Shown here: one piece after another, positions 27,038 to 35,008 of the stretch
How the letters are laid out: every line of letters begins with the position of its first letter
Numbering within the stretch: position 1 is the stretch's first letter
Source of the DNA: Neopusillimonas maritima
GTDB taxonomy: Bacteria > Pseudomonadota > Gammaproteobacteria > Burkholderiales > Burkholderiaceae_B
NCBI RefSeq assembly: GCF_040930455.2
Contig: NZ_CP170494.1
DNA: 64,000 nt
Strand: one strand, 5' to 3'
Notes under the pieces: generated by a model
Seen by the model: only the letters and a program-made list of their open reading frames with translations
The model's database searches: none
Told to the model about the DNA's origin: nothing
Made by a program: the position numbers and the translations under genes

Positions 27038-28031
27038 ATTCGTCATTTCCAAGTCGGGTCAGGCTGATTTGGCCTGACTCTGCGAGTCGCCGTGCAACAC
27101 CCAGAATATTCTTCTGTTCTTCTTCGACTTTGGACATTCGTACAGGACCTTGGGCCTCCAGGTCGTCACGCAACATCTCTGCCGCGCGATTCGACATGTT
27201 GCCGAGGAATTTTTCGCGCAGTTCTTCCGGCGCGCCTTTGAGTGCGATCGTGAGCCCGTCGGTGTTGATTTCCTTGAGGATGAGTTGAATAGCCGTGTTT
27301 TCGATATCCACAAGATTCTCGAACACAAACATTTCCTCTGAAATGCGTTGGGCAAGATCTGCGTCGAGCTGCTGCAGATTGCTCATCACTATTTCCTCTT
27401 CGGAGGAGCTCATGAAGTTTAGAATTTCGGCGGCGGTACGAACGCCGCCCAGTTTGCTGCGTTTGGCGCCCTGGCCCGAGAGCAGATTATTCAGCACGTC
27501 GGTTAACTCAGACAGAGCGGCCGGTTGTACCCCGCCAAATGTGGCGATACGCAGCATGACGTCGTTGCGCAAACGCTCAGGCAAGAGCTCAAGTACCGCA
27601 GAAGCCCGGTCTCGCTCCAGGTGCACCAGAATCGTTGCGATAATTTGCGGGTGTTCGTCGGCAATCAGTTCCGCAACACTATTCGCATCGAGCCAATTTA
27701 GTGCATCAATACCCCCTGCACCGGCGTCGGCATCAAGAATGTCTTCGATGAGTCCGGCGGCACGGTCATTGCCCAATGCCTTGGTCAGTACCGAACGAAT
27801 GTAGTCTTCCGAGCCGATCGAAACCGCCATGAACTGGTCAGCCTCTTGGCGAAACTCCGAGATAACCTGATCCACATCTTTGCGGGTGAATTGCTTAAGG
27901 TTCGCCATGGCACCACTGATCCGCTGGATCTCGGGCGCGGAAAGATGTTTGAAAACGTCCGCCGCGACGTCCTCGCCCAGGGACATCAACAAAACGGCGC
28001 AGCGCTCCATTTCATTTTCAAGGTTTGCCAT
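27030..28031 (-). CDS. fliG: FliG, rotor switch protein
   Basis: FliG is the C-ring subunit that meets the stator and produces torque. The 333 residues contain all three domains: the N-terminal MS-ring-binding part (LMSLGEDVAADVFKHLSAPE), the middle part with EHPQIIATILVHLERDRASA (EHPQ motif, residues about 125-128), and the C-terminal torque helix region (MFVFENLVDIENTAIQLIL, then LREKFLGNMSNRAAEML). Charged residues of the torque helix are kept. It overlaps fliF by 14 bases. Confidence 0.96.
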   Translation of the reverse strand: MANLENEMERCAVLLMSLGEDVAADVFKHLSAPEIQRISGAMANLKQFTRKDVDQVISEFRQEADQFMAVSIGSEDYIRSVLTKALGNDRAAGLIEDILDADAGAGGIDALNWLDANSVAELIADEHPQIIATILVHLERDRASAVLELLPERLRNDVMLRIATFGGVQPAALSELTDVLNNLLSGQGAKRSKLGGVRTAAEILNFMSSSEEEIVMSNLQQLDADLAQRISEEMFVFENLVDIENTAIQLILKEINTDGLTIALKGAPEELREKFLGNMSNRAAEMLRDDLEAQGPVRMSKVEEEQKNILGVARRLAESGQISLTRLGNDEYV

Positions 28032-29700
28032 TTTTATCCATCCATGCTCTTAGTACCATTGCAACCGCACGAGGGTCTTTCTCGGCCAGTTCGCGGGCGG
28101 ATTTCAGGTTTTCTTCGTAACGGGAAATATCCGATGCTCGCCGCATTTCGTCAGCCTCAGTGCTGCGTCGCAGCGCACCGGCGGCTGAAGAGTCCGGCTC
28201 GGCCGGTTCGGTTGCGACGCGAGTCTGGGCCAGGCTCTGTATCAACGGCCGCAGTACTTTGCGCCACACAATGAACACAGCCAGAGCAATCAACAGGTAC
28301 TCAAGTGCCTCGAGTGCAAGGTCGTGGTAATGCGGATTTTTCCAAACCGGAATTTCAGGCTGTTGATTTTCCGAAAACGGACTGTTGATGACGGTGACAG
28401 TGTCGCCGCGTTCTTGCGAATAGCCCATCGCATCGCGCACAATTTGTTCGATGTTTGCCAAAGTGGCCTCGGGTAGGGGCTCGTATTCGCCTTCCTGGTT
28501 AAGCCGATGGTTCAGCACGACCGCGACAGACAGGCGACGAAGTGAGCCTGCAGGGCCCTTGACATGGCTGATTGTGCGGTCAACTTCGTAGTTGACGGTA
28601 GAGTCGCGCTGAATCGACGCCGGCCCTTCGGGCGCGTTGTTGTTCGCGTTGCCGTTTTGGTTGTTGTTGGCATTGTCGGCTTCGTTGTTTTGCGCGGCTG
28701 CGTCGTCCGGGGCCGCAGGCGGTTCAACGATCGGCGCTTGCGCGTTGACCGGTGGCTGGTTGGTTAACGCGCCCGGTACACCGGCCGGCGGTAAAACATC
28801 GTATTGGTCCGACGAACTGATTTGTTTGCTGCGAACCGCCGCTTCACCGGGTGTTTGGTTCGGGCGATAGACTTCGGAAGTTTGTTCGCGTACTGAAAAG
28901 TCGAAGTCGGCGCTGGCCTGAGCCCGGACATTGCCCGCCCCGACCAGTGGAGTGAGTAGATTCATAATGCGCTCTACTGTGCGCTGTTCGACGTCATTAA
29001 TAAGGGATCGGCGATTGTTTTGCAGACCCGCTTCCCCGGACGGTTGAGTTAACAAGCGGCCGGTTTGATCGACTACCGATACTTTTTCAGGCGATAGTTT
29101 GGGGATGCTTGCGGAAACCAGCCAGGTTATTGCTGAAACCTGGGCTTCGCTAAGCGTTCGCCCCGGATAGAGCGTAATCAGGACGGACGCTGTGGGATCT
29201 TGCCGTTGACGTACAAACAGCGATTCGCGTGGTATAGCAAGGTGAACGCGGGCGCTTTTCACACTGTGTACTGCTTCGACCGAGCTGGCAAGTTCGCCCT
29301 CAAGAGCACGTTGATAGGTGACTTGCTCGGTAAACTGGCTGGCCCCGAACTGGGTATTATCGAGGAGCTCGAAGCCCACTTCACCGCTTTGGGGTAAACC
29401 TTGTTCCGCAAGTTGCAGACGCGTGGCGTGAACTTGATCGGCGGGGACAAGAATAGCAGTTCCGTTGTTGGAAATACGGTACGGCACATTCATTTGGCTT
29501 AAGGCGGCAACAATCGCCCCACCATCGCGGTCTTCCAGGTTTGAAAACAAAACCTTGTAGTCGGCCGGTCGAGCCCAGAGTGCAATAACAACAATTAAGG
29601 CCAGGATGCCCGACGCAATACCAATAAGAACCGGCTTGGGAAGCTGGCCCAATTTTGCAGCGGCGGGGAAACGAGCCAGCAAAGCGGACGCCTGGCTCAT
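28018..29700 (-). CDS. fliF: FliF, MS-ring protein
   Basis: FliF forms the MS ring, the first structure laid down in the membrane. The 560 residues include an N-terminal membrane helix (about 25-45), ring-building motifs (VLFSNLEDRDGGAIVAALSQ, VTYQRALEGELASSVEAVHS, RVHLAIPRESLF), and an Asn/Ala/Pro-rich low-complexity loop (about 310-355). A second membrane helix (LLIALAVFIVWRKVLRPLIQ) and the FliG-binding tail with AREKDPRAVAMVLRAWM-type sequence follow. The ATG has GAGGTGAT upstream. It heads the fliFGHIJKLMNOPQR operon; a sigma-28 site lies 165 bases upstream. Confidence 0.96.
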   Translation of the reverse strand: MSQASALLARFPAAAKLGQLPKPVLIGIASGILALIVVIALWARPADYKVLFSNLEDRDGGAIVAALSQMNVPYRISNNGTAILVPADQVHATRLQLAEQGLPQSGEVGFELLDNTQFGASQFTEQVTYQRALEGELASSVEAVHSVKSARVHLAIPRESLFVRQRQDPTASVLITLYPGRTLSEAQVSAITWLVSASIPKLSPEKVSVVDQTGRLLTQPSGEAGLQNNRRSLINDVEQRTVERIMNLLTPLVGAGNVRAQASADFDFSVREQTSEVYRPNQTPGEAAVRSKQISSSDQYDVLPPAGVPGALTNQPPVNAQAPIVEPPAAPDDAAAQNNEADNANNNQNGNANNNAPEGPASIQRDSTVNYEVDRTISHVKGPAGSLRRLSVAVVLNHRLNQEGEYEPLPEATLANIEQIVRDAMGYSQERGDTVTVINSPFSENQQPEIPVWKNPHYHDLALEALEYLLIALAVFIVWRKVLRPLIQSLAQTRVATEPAEPDSSAAGALRRSTEADEMRRASDISRYEENLKSARELAEKDPRAVAMVLRAWMDKNGKP

Positions 29701-29834
29701 CGATCACCTCGGGCTTGCAGAGCGATTGAGCTGGGCAAACGGATTGGCTGGGTGAAAGACAAAGTACGCATTCGATACAACGTTAATAATCGGAGACTGG
29801 ATTATTGCGTGTATCGATCTTCGACCAAGCTTAG

Positions 29835-29859
29835 AAAAGCACCACTTTTGGGTGCTTTT
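29835..29859. other. Hairpin at the predicted 5' end of the fliF transcript
   Basis: AAAAGCACC, a 7-base loop and GGTGCTTTT form a perfect 9-bp stem. On the minus strand it starts about six bases after the -10 element of the sigma-28 site at 29865-29891, that is at the expected transcript start. On the plus strand it is followed by one more T (five T in all) and could act as an intrinsic terminator. The 335-base region between fliF and fliE otherwise shows only this hairpin, the sigma-28 site and AT-rich sequence. Confidence 0.6.
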
Positions 29860-29864
29860 TCCGG

Positions 29865-29891
29865 TTAACGGCTTCGTGACGGGAGAGTTTA
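29865..29891 (-). promoter_or_regulatory. Sigma-28-type promoter upstream of fliF
   Basis: On the minus strand: TAAA, exactly 15 bases, GCCGTTAA (11 of 12 consensus positions). It points at fliF, whose ATG is about 165 bases downstream. This operon is normally class 2, so a FliA-dependent site here suggests late boosting of the operon or a leader RNA. No annotated gene lies between. Confidence 0.7.
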
Positions 29892-30035
29892 GTGTGTTAT
29901 TAGAAGCGCGGTGCGGAATGGCTATCATGGTTTATTGATGAAAAACAGCCATTTTTGCCGTTTGTTAACCGGCTTTGAAAGCCTTTGGCGGCGTTATAGT
30001 AAACGCGTCATCTTGACGTTTATATGGAAAGCTTC

Positions 30036-30368
30036 ATGAGTGTTTCACAGCTATCAGCCATTGAGGATGTGCTTGCCCAGATGCGATCGGTTGCCGACGC
30101 AGCGTCGGGGTTCGAACGAAAAGCGGCCGGGCCGGTTGCTGAGCCCGGGGGCTTTGCCGCAGAGTTGCAGCGGTCTTTGCATAAAGTATCCGACATGCAA
30201 ACGCAAGCTACTTCACAAGCCAAAGCTTTTCAGCTTGGGGCGCCCGACATTTCGTTGAACGACGTGATGATCGACATGCAAAAAGCCAGTGTTGCATTTC
30301 AGGCAACGGTACAGGTTCGAAACCGCTTGGTAGCGGCCTATCAGGAAATTGCGAGTATGCCGGTTTAA
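30036..30368 (+). CDS. fliE: FliE, MS ring-rod junction protein
   Basis: FliE is the first rod-type protein exported and anchors the rod to the MS ring. The product (110 residues from ATG 30036) has the family C-terminus LNDVMIDMQKASVAFQATVQ with VRNRLVAAYQEIASMPV. ATG 30036 has GGAA five bases upstream; the in-frame ATG 30024 has no ribosome site. It is a single rightward gene divergent from fliF and convergent with the fhlB-like gene. Confidence 0.93.
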   Translation: MSVSQLSAIEDVLAQMRSVADAASGFERKAAGPVAEPGGFAAELQRSLHKVSDMQTQATSQAKAFQLGAPDISLNDVMIDMQKASVAFQATVQVRNRLVAAYQEIASMPV

Positions 30369-30387
30369 ATATGTACGCAGCGTGTTG

Positions 30388-30690
30388 TTATGCTTCGCCG
30401 GTAAACTCGCCGTCTCTCGATTCAAGCGCGTAAAGCCAGGCAAGCAGCTCTGCAACGGCTTGGTAGAGTTCCGGCGGAATATGTTGATCGAGATCCACTT
30501 GCATTAGCAGGCCAACCAGTTCGGGTGATTCATGTACATACAGCCCGTGTTCTTGTGCTGTTTTGATGATGTTTTCCGCCAAAGAGCCGTAGCCCTTGGC
30601 CACCACTTTTGGGGCACTGTCTTTTTTATCATAGGTAATGGCAACAGCTGAACTGCGCTTACCTTGGGTGGGTAGAGTCGGCCTGTTCAC
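30388..30690 (-). CDS. FlhB C-terminal-domain homologue (FhlB-like) lacking the NPTH cleavage site
   Basis: The 100-residue product matches only the cytoplasmic domain of FlhB/YscU: AVAITYDKKDSAPKVVAKGY, AENIIKTAQEHGLYVHESPE, and HIPPELYQAVAELLAWLYAL (compare ELYKAVAEVLAWV in the flhB of this window). The place of the autocleavage NPTH motif is occupied by TYDKKD. It has no membrane segments. GTG 30690 is the start, with GGAAGA upstream, overlapping the preceding FliK-like gene by 32 bases. Such FhlB proteins can replace part of FlhB function in some bacteria; here the role is inferred. Confidence 0.85.
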   Translation of the reverse strand: MNRPTLPTQGKRSSAVAITYDKKDSAPKVVAKGYGSLAENIIKTAQEHGLYVHESPELVGLLMQVDLDQHIPPELYQAVAELLAWLYALESRDGEFTGEA

Positions 30691-32029
30691 TATTATCTTC
30701 CACCATTGCTTGGTGCTGGGCTACAGTAATTTGCGCCAGTTGAAGCCCGGCCAGATCAAGGCGCTGGTGCAGCGCGGGCGTGTTTTCTTTCAAAATAGGT
30801 GCAGACTCCGGGGCCACAATGGCCATTTGAAGCGAAGCACCGTTCAGGTTTAAGCGAACGTCGACCTCGCCAAGATTGGGAAGCGTTAACTTTAAACGCG
30901 TTGCCCAGTGTGCGAAATCGGCGTTTTGTTCGTTAGAGTCCGGCTCACGCCGCTGTATGTGCATTTCCAGATCGGTGCCGGCCCATGCTTCACCCTTCCA
31001 TATGAAACCTTGATTGGCCAAAACTTCAAGTTGTTGGCGAACAAGCGTGTGCGTTTCAGGGTGCAGGGCGGCTAATGCGATGCCTGAGCCGGGAGTGCCT
31101 GTGCCTGCGGCCGTCCCCGGTGAAGTGCTTGTATTTGCCGCTGAAGAAGCAGGGGCTTGGCGTGTTTGCTGTAAAGGGCTGGTGGTTGACTCTGCCCGGG
31201 GAAGGAGGGCGGTTGAGCTGCCGGCGCCCCCTTGTGTTGATGGCGTTTGGGCCGGTTGGGCGTTTGATGCGCTTGGCTGCGACGTGCCTTGGGAATGCGC
31301 GGCCGGTTGGGAAGTTGACGCCGGAGCTTGCCCGCCGGCCTGCGCATTCGATCCGCCGGCAAGCTGGGCCTGAGGTTCGCCGCGCAGCGCCGATGCGGCG
31401 TATTTGCCGAACGATAAAGCGCTTAAATGAGATTCGTAAAACAATCCGCTCGACTGTACAGTTTGGCTTAACGTCTGAGCCAATGCTTGAGAGGATATGT
31501 GCGTTTGTGGCAATGATGATGCGCCCCGTGCTTGTGCCGCACCCTGGCCTGAGGCGCTACTTTGTGTATTTGTGGGCGCATTGCCGGGATTCTGGGTTGC
31601 TTTCCCTTGTGGTTGAATGAGTGGCTGCTGACCGCGCACAACAGCTGCTTGCTCCGGGAAGTTTTGCAGTAACGCCAAAATTGTGCGTGCGGCGGCCCCC
31701 AGAGTGGTTGGCGCCGAGGCAGTGGCTCGGGTGTTGGGTTGGTCGCCTCCGCCCTCAAGCAATGACTTGTGCGCGTCGATCTTGGCGCGCTCCACCGCCT
31801 GGCGGGTTGCCCGTTCGCCGTGACGCTGAACCTGATCAATGGCCTCCCGGGTGTCACGGGTAACCCTGTTCTGGGCGGCGTCGTTGCGTTGTGCTTCAGG
31901 TGTTTGAGTAATGGCGTCGGGTCTTGCGCCATTCACTAAATTGGTTTGTTGAGATAATGAAGTGCCAAGAACAGCATCCAGACGCTGAACCAGCAGAGTA
32001 CCCAGACCGGACGGACCGTTTACGCTCAT
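30659..32029 (-). CDS. Second FliK-like (Flg_hook domain) protein
   Basis: The product has 456 residues. The first ~310 are low-complexity, rich in Gln, Ala, Ser, Thr, Gly and Pro, and the C-terminal ~120 residues form a Flg_hook-type domain (LKLTLPNLGEVDVRLNLNGA, SAPILKENTPALHQRLDLAG, LQLAQITVAQHQ). This layout is that of FliK, although the canonical fliK is at 22826-24271. It starts by ATGA overlap with fliT and runs into the FhlB-like gene, giving a ruler-plus-switch pair. Whether it acts on the hook, on filament proteins or not at all cannot be told from sequence. Confidence 0.8.
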   Translation of the reverse strand: MSVNGPSGLGTLLVQRLDAVLGTSLSQQTNLVNGARPDAITQTPEAQRNDAAQNRVTRDTREAIDQVQRHGERATRQAVERAKIDAHKSLLEGGGDQPNTRATASAPTTLGAAARTILALLQNFPEQAAVVRGQQPLIQPQGKATQNPGNAPTNTQSSASGQGAAQARGASSLPQTHISSQALAQTLSQTVQSSGLFYESHLSALSFGKYAASALRGEPQAQLAGGSNAQAGGQAPASTSQPAAHSQGTSQPSASNAQPAQTPSTQGGAGSSTALLPRAESTTSPLQQTRQAPASSAANTSTSPGTAAGTGTPGSGIALAALHPETHTLVRQQLEVLANQGFIWKGEAWAGTDLEMHIQRREPDSNEQNADFAHWATRLKLTLPNLGEVDVRLNLNGASLQMAIVAPESAPILKENTPALHQRLDLAGLQLAQITVAQHQAMVEDNSEQADSTHPR

Positions 32030-32382
32030 GGTCTGGGTTTAGGCGGTGCCAGATAGGTTTGCAAAACATTCTGATGGCGCTTCATGTTGCCCAGCAGTGA
32101 GCCCAGTCGGGCCAGCTCAGGCGCCGCAAGGTCTCTGATTTCGGCATCGTCACGCAGAATTTTTTGCAGCAAGGGTTTACGCGCAAGGCGGTCGTGGTCG
32201 TCCAGAGGTTCGTATTGGCGCAATTCTTGCACCGCAACCGAGTATTCCCGGCTGGTGGCGACCACCTCATCCCATTGGTTGTCGCGCGCCAGCTGAACCA
32301 TTTTTCCCGACAGGTTGGCGATGATTTTGTATTGATTCAATATAGACTTCGAGCGGCTCATGGCGATATTGTCGGCGAACAT
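32026..32382 (-). CDS. fliT: FliT, chaperone for FliD
   Basis: FliT is the export chaperone of the filament cap and, in enterobacteria, also an FlhDC inhibitor. The 118-residue product is alpha-helical (ILNQYKIIANLSGKMVQLAR, DNQWDEVVATSREY, LLQKILRDDAEIRDLAAPEL). Sequence conservation is weak; the position behind fliS and fliD carries much of the call. ATG 32361 (MSRSKSILN) is an equally good start. 70 bases separate it from fliS. Confidence 0.8.
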   Translation of the reverse strand: MFADNIAMSRSKSILNQYKIIANLSGKMVQLARDNQWDEVVATSREYSVAVQELRQYEPLDDHDRLARKPLLQKILRDDAEIRDLAAPELARLGSLLGNMKRHQNVLQTYLAPPKPRP

Positions 32383-32452
32383 AGGTCGGAAGTAAGTATA
32401 GGTGGGATTAACAGCGTAGGTGTGTCCGCTTGTGTATTTCGTAACGTAACGT

Positions 32453-32887
32453 TCACGAGGCCACAGCCGCGGGCTTTTTTACATCGACCGCAGATCGCCA
32501 GGCATCGGCAATTTCAGAGAGAGCTTTCTCGGCCGCTTCAAGTCGTTCAATGTCGGCGTTCAGATTGGCAAGCAGCAAATTACGTGTGATGAGCTCGTAA
32601 GTGGCGATCAGGCTCTGCGCTACCTCGCCACCGGCTTCTGTATTGATGCTGGCCTTCAACCCGCAGTCAACGATTTCAATAGCTTTGGAGATCGCTGTGC
32701 CGCGACCCGCTGCGTTATTGTTTTGCATATACAGTTTAGCTTTCGCCATGGCGGCAAGGGCGCCGTCGTATAGCAGGGTAATCAGGCGTTCAGGGCTGGC
32801 ACTCATGACCTTGGTTTCAAGGTCTATGCTGGCGTAGGCATTGGCGGAACGAGTTGCCCGGGGGCCGCGTGCAAATGAATAGGTCAT
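32453..32887 (-). CDS. fliS: FliS, flagellin chaperone
   Basis: FliS binds the C-terminus of flagellin and prevents polymerisation in the cytoplasm. The 144 residues contain the family blocks ANAYASIDLETKVMSASPER with LITLLYDGALAAMAKAK, then AISKAIEIVDCGLKASINTE and ITRNLLLANLNADIERLEAA. The start overlaps the fliD stop (ATGA). It implies a fliC outside the window. Confidence 0.94.
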   Translation of the reverse strand: MTYSFARGPRATRSANAYASIDLETKVMSASPERLITLLYDGALAAMAKAKLYMQNNNAAGRGTAISKAIEIVDCGLKASINTEAGGEVAQSLIATYELITRNLLLANLNADIERLEAAEKALSEIADAWRSAVDVKKPAAVAS

Positions 32888-34281
32888 TCTTTATTTCCGC
32901 TGCTGAGATTTCCCAACATACCCATTTGTTGGGTTAGATAACTGCTTAAAGAGTTCATTTCGGCAATCATGCCGTCTAACGCCGAGAACTGTTGCTTGTA
33001 ATTTGCCATGCGGGCATCAATGCGCGCAGAGGTTGTTTCGAACTGTTCTTGCAGTCGTTCGGAAATGCTCTTGGCGCCGTTGGTTGCCGCCGCTATAAGC
33101 CCATTTGCATCCAGGATATTCTCGGCACTTTGTTCAAGACGGGTGGCAATTCCATTGCCGCCGGTCAGAAGATTCTGAACATCACCCAGGTTGTTTTCCA
33201 GCGCCGCCGTTAGTTTTTCCTGATCAATGGTGAGTTCGCCTGAGGTCAAGTTCGTTGTAATGCCCATTTGCGACAGCGTTCTGACGTCGCCTGAAGAGGT
33301 GAACGAATTGACAATTTCACGGGCCTCGTTCTGAATACGCCGGGCCATTGAGTCGCCGGTGAGCGTGTTGGCCGTTTGTGTTTCGGTGTTGTACGACGTA
33401 AGTGACTTAATTGTGCCTTGAAGCGCGTTATACGCTTTGACGAAGGTTTCAATGGACGATTTTGCCGTGCTGTCGTCGCGAGTGATGGACAATGTTTCGA
33501 TTTTGCCCGGGTTCGCTTCCGTTAAATTGAGCTTTACACCTTCAATCGCGTCTTCAATAGAATTTGTTTGGCTGGTAATCGTAATTCCGTTGACCGTAAT
33601 TTCGGCATTGGATGCCGCTTGTTCCTGCAAAGTGGAGCCTGCCGTACCGAAATTGAGCAAATCTTCCAAAGGGCTGCCTGCGCCGTCGGTGTTGCCGGTG
33701 ATGTCAATTTGTGTAATTGCGGCGTCTGTACCTGTTTCCGTGCTCGACAGCATAAGACGATAGGGGGTGGCCGAGCCGTCGTTCAATACAGTGGCCTGCA
33801 CACCAAGGCTGTCGTCGGCGTTAATGGCTTCGATAATGCCGTCGATTGACGTGTCTTTTCCGGTGAGGTCGAGCGTTTTGGTTGAGCCGTCGCCAAAAGT
33901 GAATGTGATCACACCGTCGGTGCCATTGGCGTCGGTGCGGCTTGCCAAACCTTGGGCGACCAGTGTTTGCGTATTGGCCAACGACTCTACGGTGATGTTG
34001 TATTGGCCCGAGACGGCACTTGTTTCCGCCGTGGCACTGAATGACTCCGCGCTTGTATTGGCTTTGAAAGCGCCGAACGTGCCTTCTTTCGAAAGCGTTT
34101 GTCCTGCTTTCTGAAAAGCTTCGAACGCGCTTTTTATTTTTCCGTAGGCTGAAATGCGGTTTTGAACATCGGCTTGCCGCGTTTTGATTTGCTGCAATGC
34201 GATGTTTTCACTTGCTCTTAGGTCGGAAAGGAGTTCGTCGAGCGGAAGCCCGGATCCAACGCCGATTACGGAAATAGCCAT
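32884..34281 (-). CDS. fliD: FliD, filament cap protein
   Basis: FliD forms the pentameric cap under which flagellin folds. The 465 residues start MAISVIGVGSGLPLDELLSD and end with the coiled tail LSSYLTQQMGMLGNLSSGNK. The D2/D3 region contains ITSQTNSIEDAIEGVKLNLT, a typical FliD segment. A ribosome site (AGGAGA) precedes the ATG. It follows flaG and is probably read from the sigma-28 promoter upstream of that gene. Confidence 0.95.
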   Translation of the reverse strand: MAISVIGVGSGLPLDELLSDLRASENIALQQIKTRQADVQNRISAYGKIKSAFEAFQKAGQTLSKEGTFGAFKANTSAESFSATAETSAVSGQYNITVESLANTQTLVAQGLASRTDANGTDGVITFTFGDGSTKTLDLTGKDTSIDGIIEAINADDSLGVQATVLNDGSATPYRLMLSSTETGTDAAITQIDITGNTDGAGSPLEDLLNFGTAGSTLQEQAASNAEITVNGITITSQTNSIEDAIEGVKLNLTEANPGKIETLSITRDDSTAKSSIETFVKAYNALQGTIKSLTSYNTETQTANTLTGDSMARRIQNEAREIVNSFTSSGDVRTLSQMGITTNLTSGELTIDQEKLTAALENNLGDVQNLLTGGNGIATRLEQSAENILDANGLIAAATNGAKSISERLQEQFETTSARIDARMANYKQQFSALDGMIAEMNSLSSYLTQQMGMLGNLSSGNKE

Positions 34282-34410
34282 TTTCTTGAATCTCCTGTTA
34301 CGCTATTTTGACTCGACAAAGCGTATTTCAAAGCCGGTGTCTGCTGCCAAATGCGTCGTTACTTTTCCAGATTGCCTTTTAACCAAGCAGTCAATGAATT
34401 AATTGATTGC

Positions 34411-34798
34411 TTATACTTTGGTATCCACACCCTGGCCTTGCATTTGTACAATCATTTTTTGCAACCTGCAATACGGCTTCCGAAGGGACAGTGCGCAGTA
34501 CCTCACCGCTATGATTGTCGATAATAGACACAACAATTCGCTGCGCTTCTTCGTCGAACTTGAACTGCATTCCCGTTGACCAAGCCTGTAAATGTCCGTT
34601 CACTTCCTCTAGCGCTTTGTTGGTAGCGTCGGCAGTAAGATTCGGTTGCTCGGCGTCCGGGCTTAACCGGCCGTCCAGCGCGCGTTCGGCTGCGGTCACT
34701 TTTTGAGCGGGCTCCGGTCGATTCAGCACCGGTGCAGTATCAGTTGTTACCGGCGTACCGGCGGAAACGGCAAAGTTGGTTGAAACTGAGTTAATCAT
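34411..34798 (-). CDS. flaG: FlaG, filament-length protein, with apparent one-base frameshift near the 3' end
   Basis: FlaG limits filament length in several bacteria. The frame from ATG 34798 shows the conserved C-terminal half (LEEVNGHLQAWSTGMQFKFD, IVVSIIDNHSGEVLRTVPSE, AVLQVAK). It then leaves homology inside a run of six A (plus strand T6, 34455-34460), reading NDCTNARPGCG and on to a stop at 34391. With one A fewer it reads KMIVQMQGQGVDTKV and stops at 34411, which looks like a genuine FlaG tail. I give the corrected end. A sequencing error, a real mutation and slippage are all possible. Confidence 0.8.
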
Positions 34799-34853
34799 TG
34801 GGCTGACTCCCGGAGTATGAGCGCATTCAGGTTAAGATGCATGCCTGAACCGC

Positions 34854-34880
34854 TTAACGGCACTGTGTAGGTAATCTTTA
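34854..34880 (-). promoter_or_regulatory. Sigma-28 (FliA) promoter for flaG-fliD-fliS-fliT
   Basis: On the minus strand: TAAA, exactly 15 bases, GCCGTTAA (11 of 12 positions), 55 bases before the flaG ATG. Late-class control fits the cap and flagellin-chaperone genes. The remaining part of the flaG-fliA gap (34881-35008) shows nothing further I can name. Confidence 0.85.
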
Positions 34881-35008
34881 GGGTTGTTTCCGGTTAAGCA
34901 GGCCAAAGAAGGGAATTACACTGCTAATGGGGTGTAAATCAGCCAGTTTGCCGACGCTTATTCAGGCGAAAATGCTATTTCAGGTTTTTTTCATTGTCTT
35001 TCCAGCGA

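Noticed and set aside
29704..29928. 74-codon minus-strand frame just upstream of fliF
   Set aside because: It runs through the sigma-28 site and the hairpin, has no ribosome site and no conserved look; the control region explains the sequence.
31014..31863. Plus-strand open frames opposite the second FliK-like gene
   Set aside because: Same cause: Ala/Gln/Ser-rich coding sequence gives long antisense frames. Cys/Arg-rich products without homology.
34935..34957. TAAA...GCCGACGC in front of fliA as a sigma-28 promoter
   Set aside because: The spacer is 11 bases instead of 15 and the -10 half is poor.
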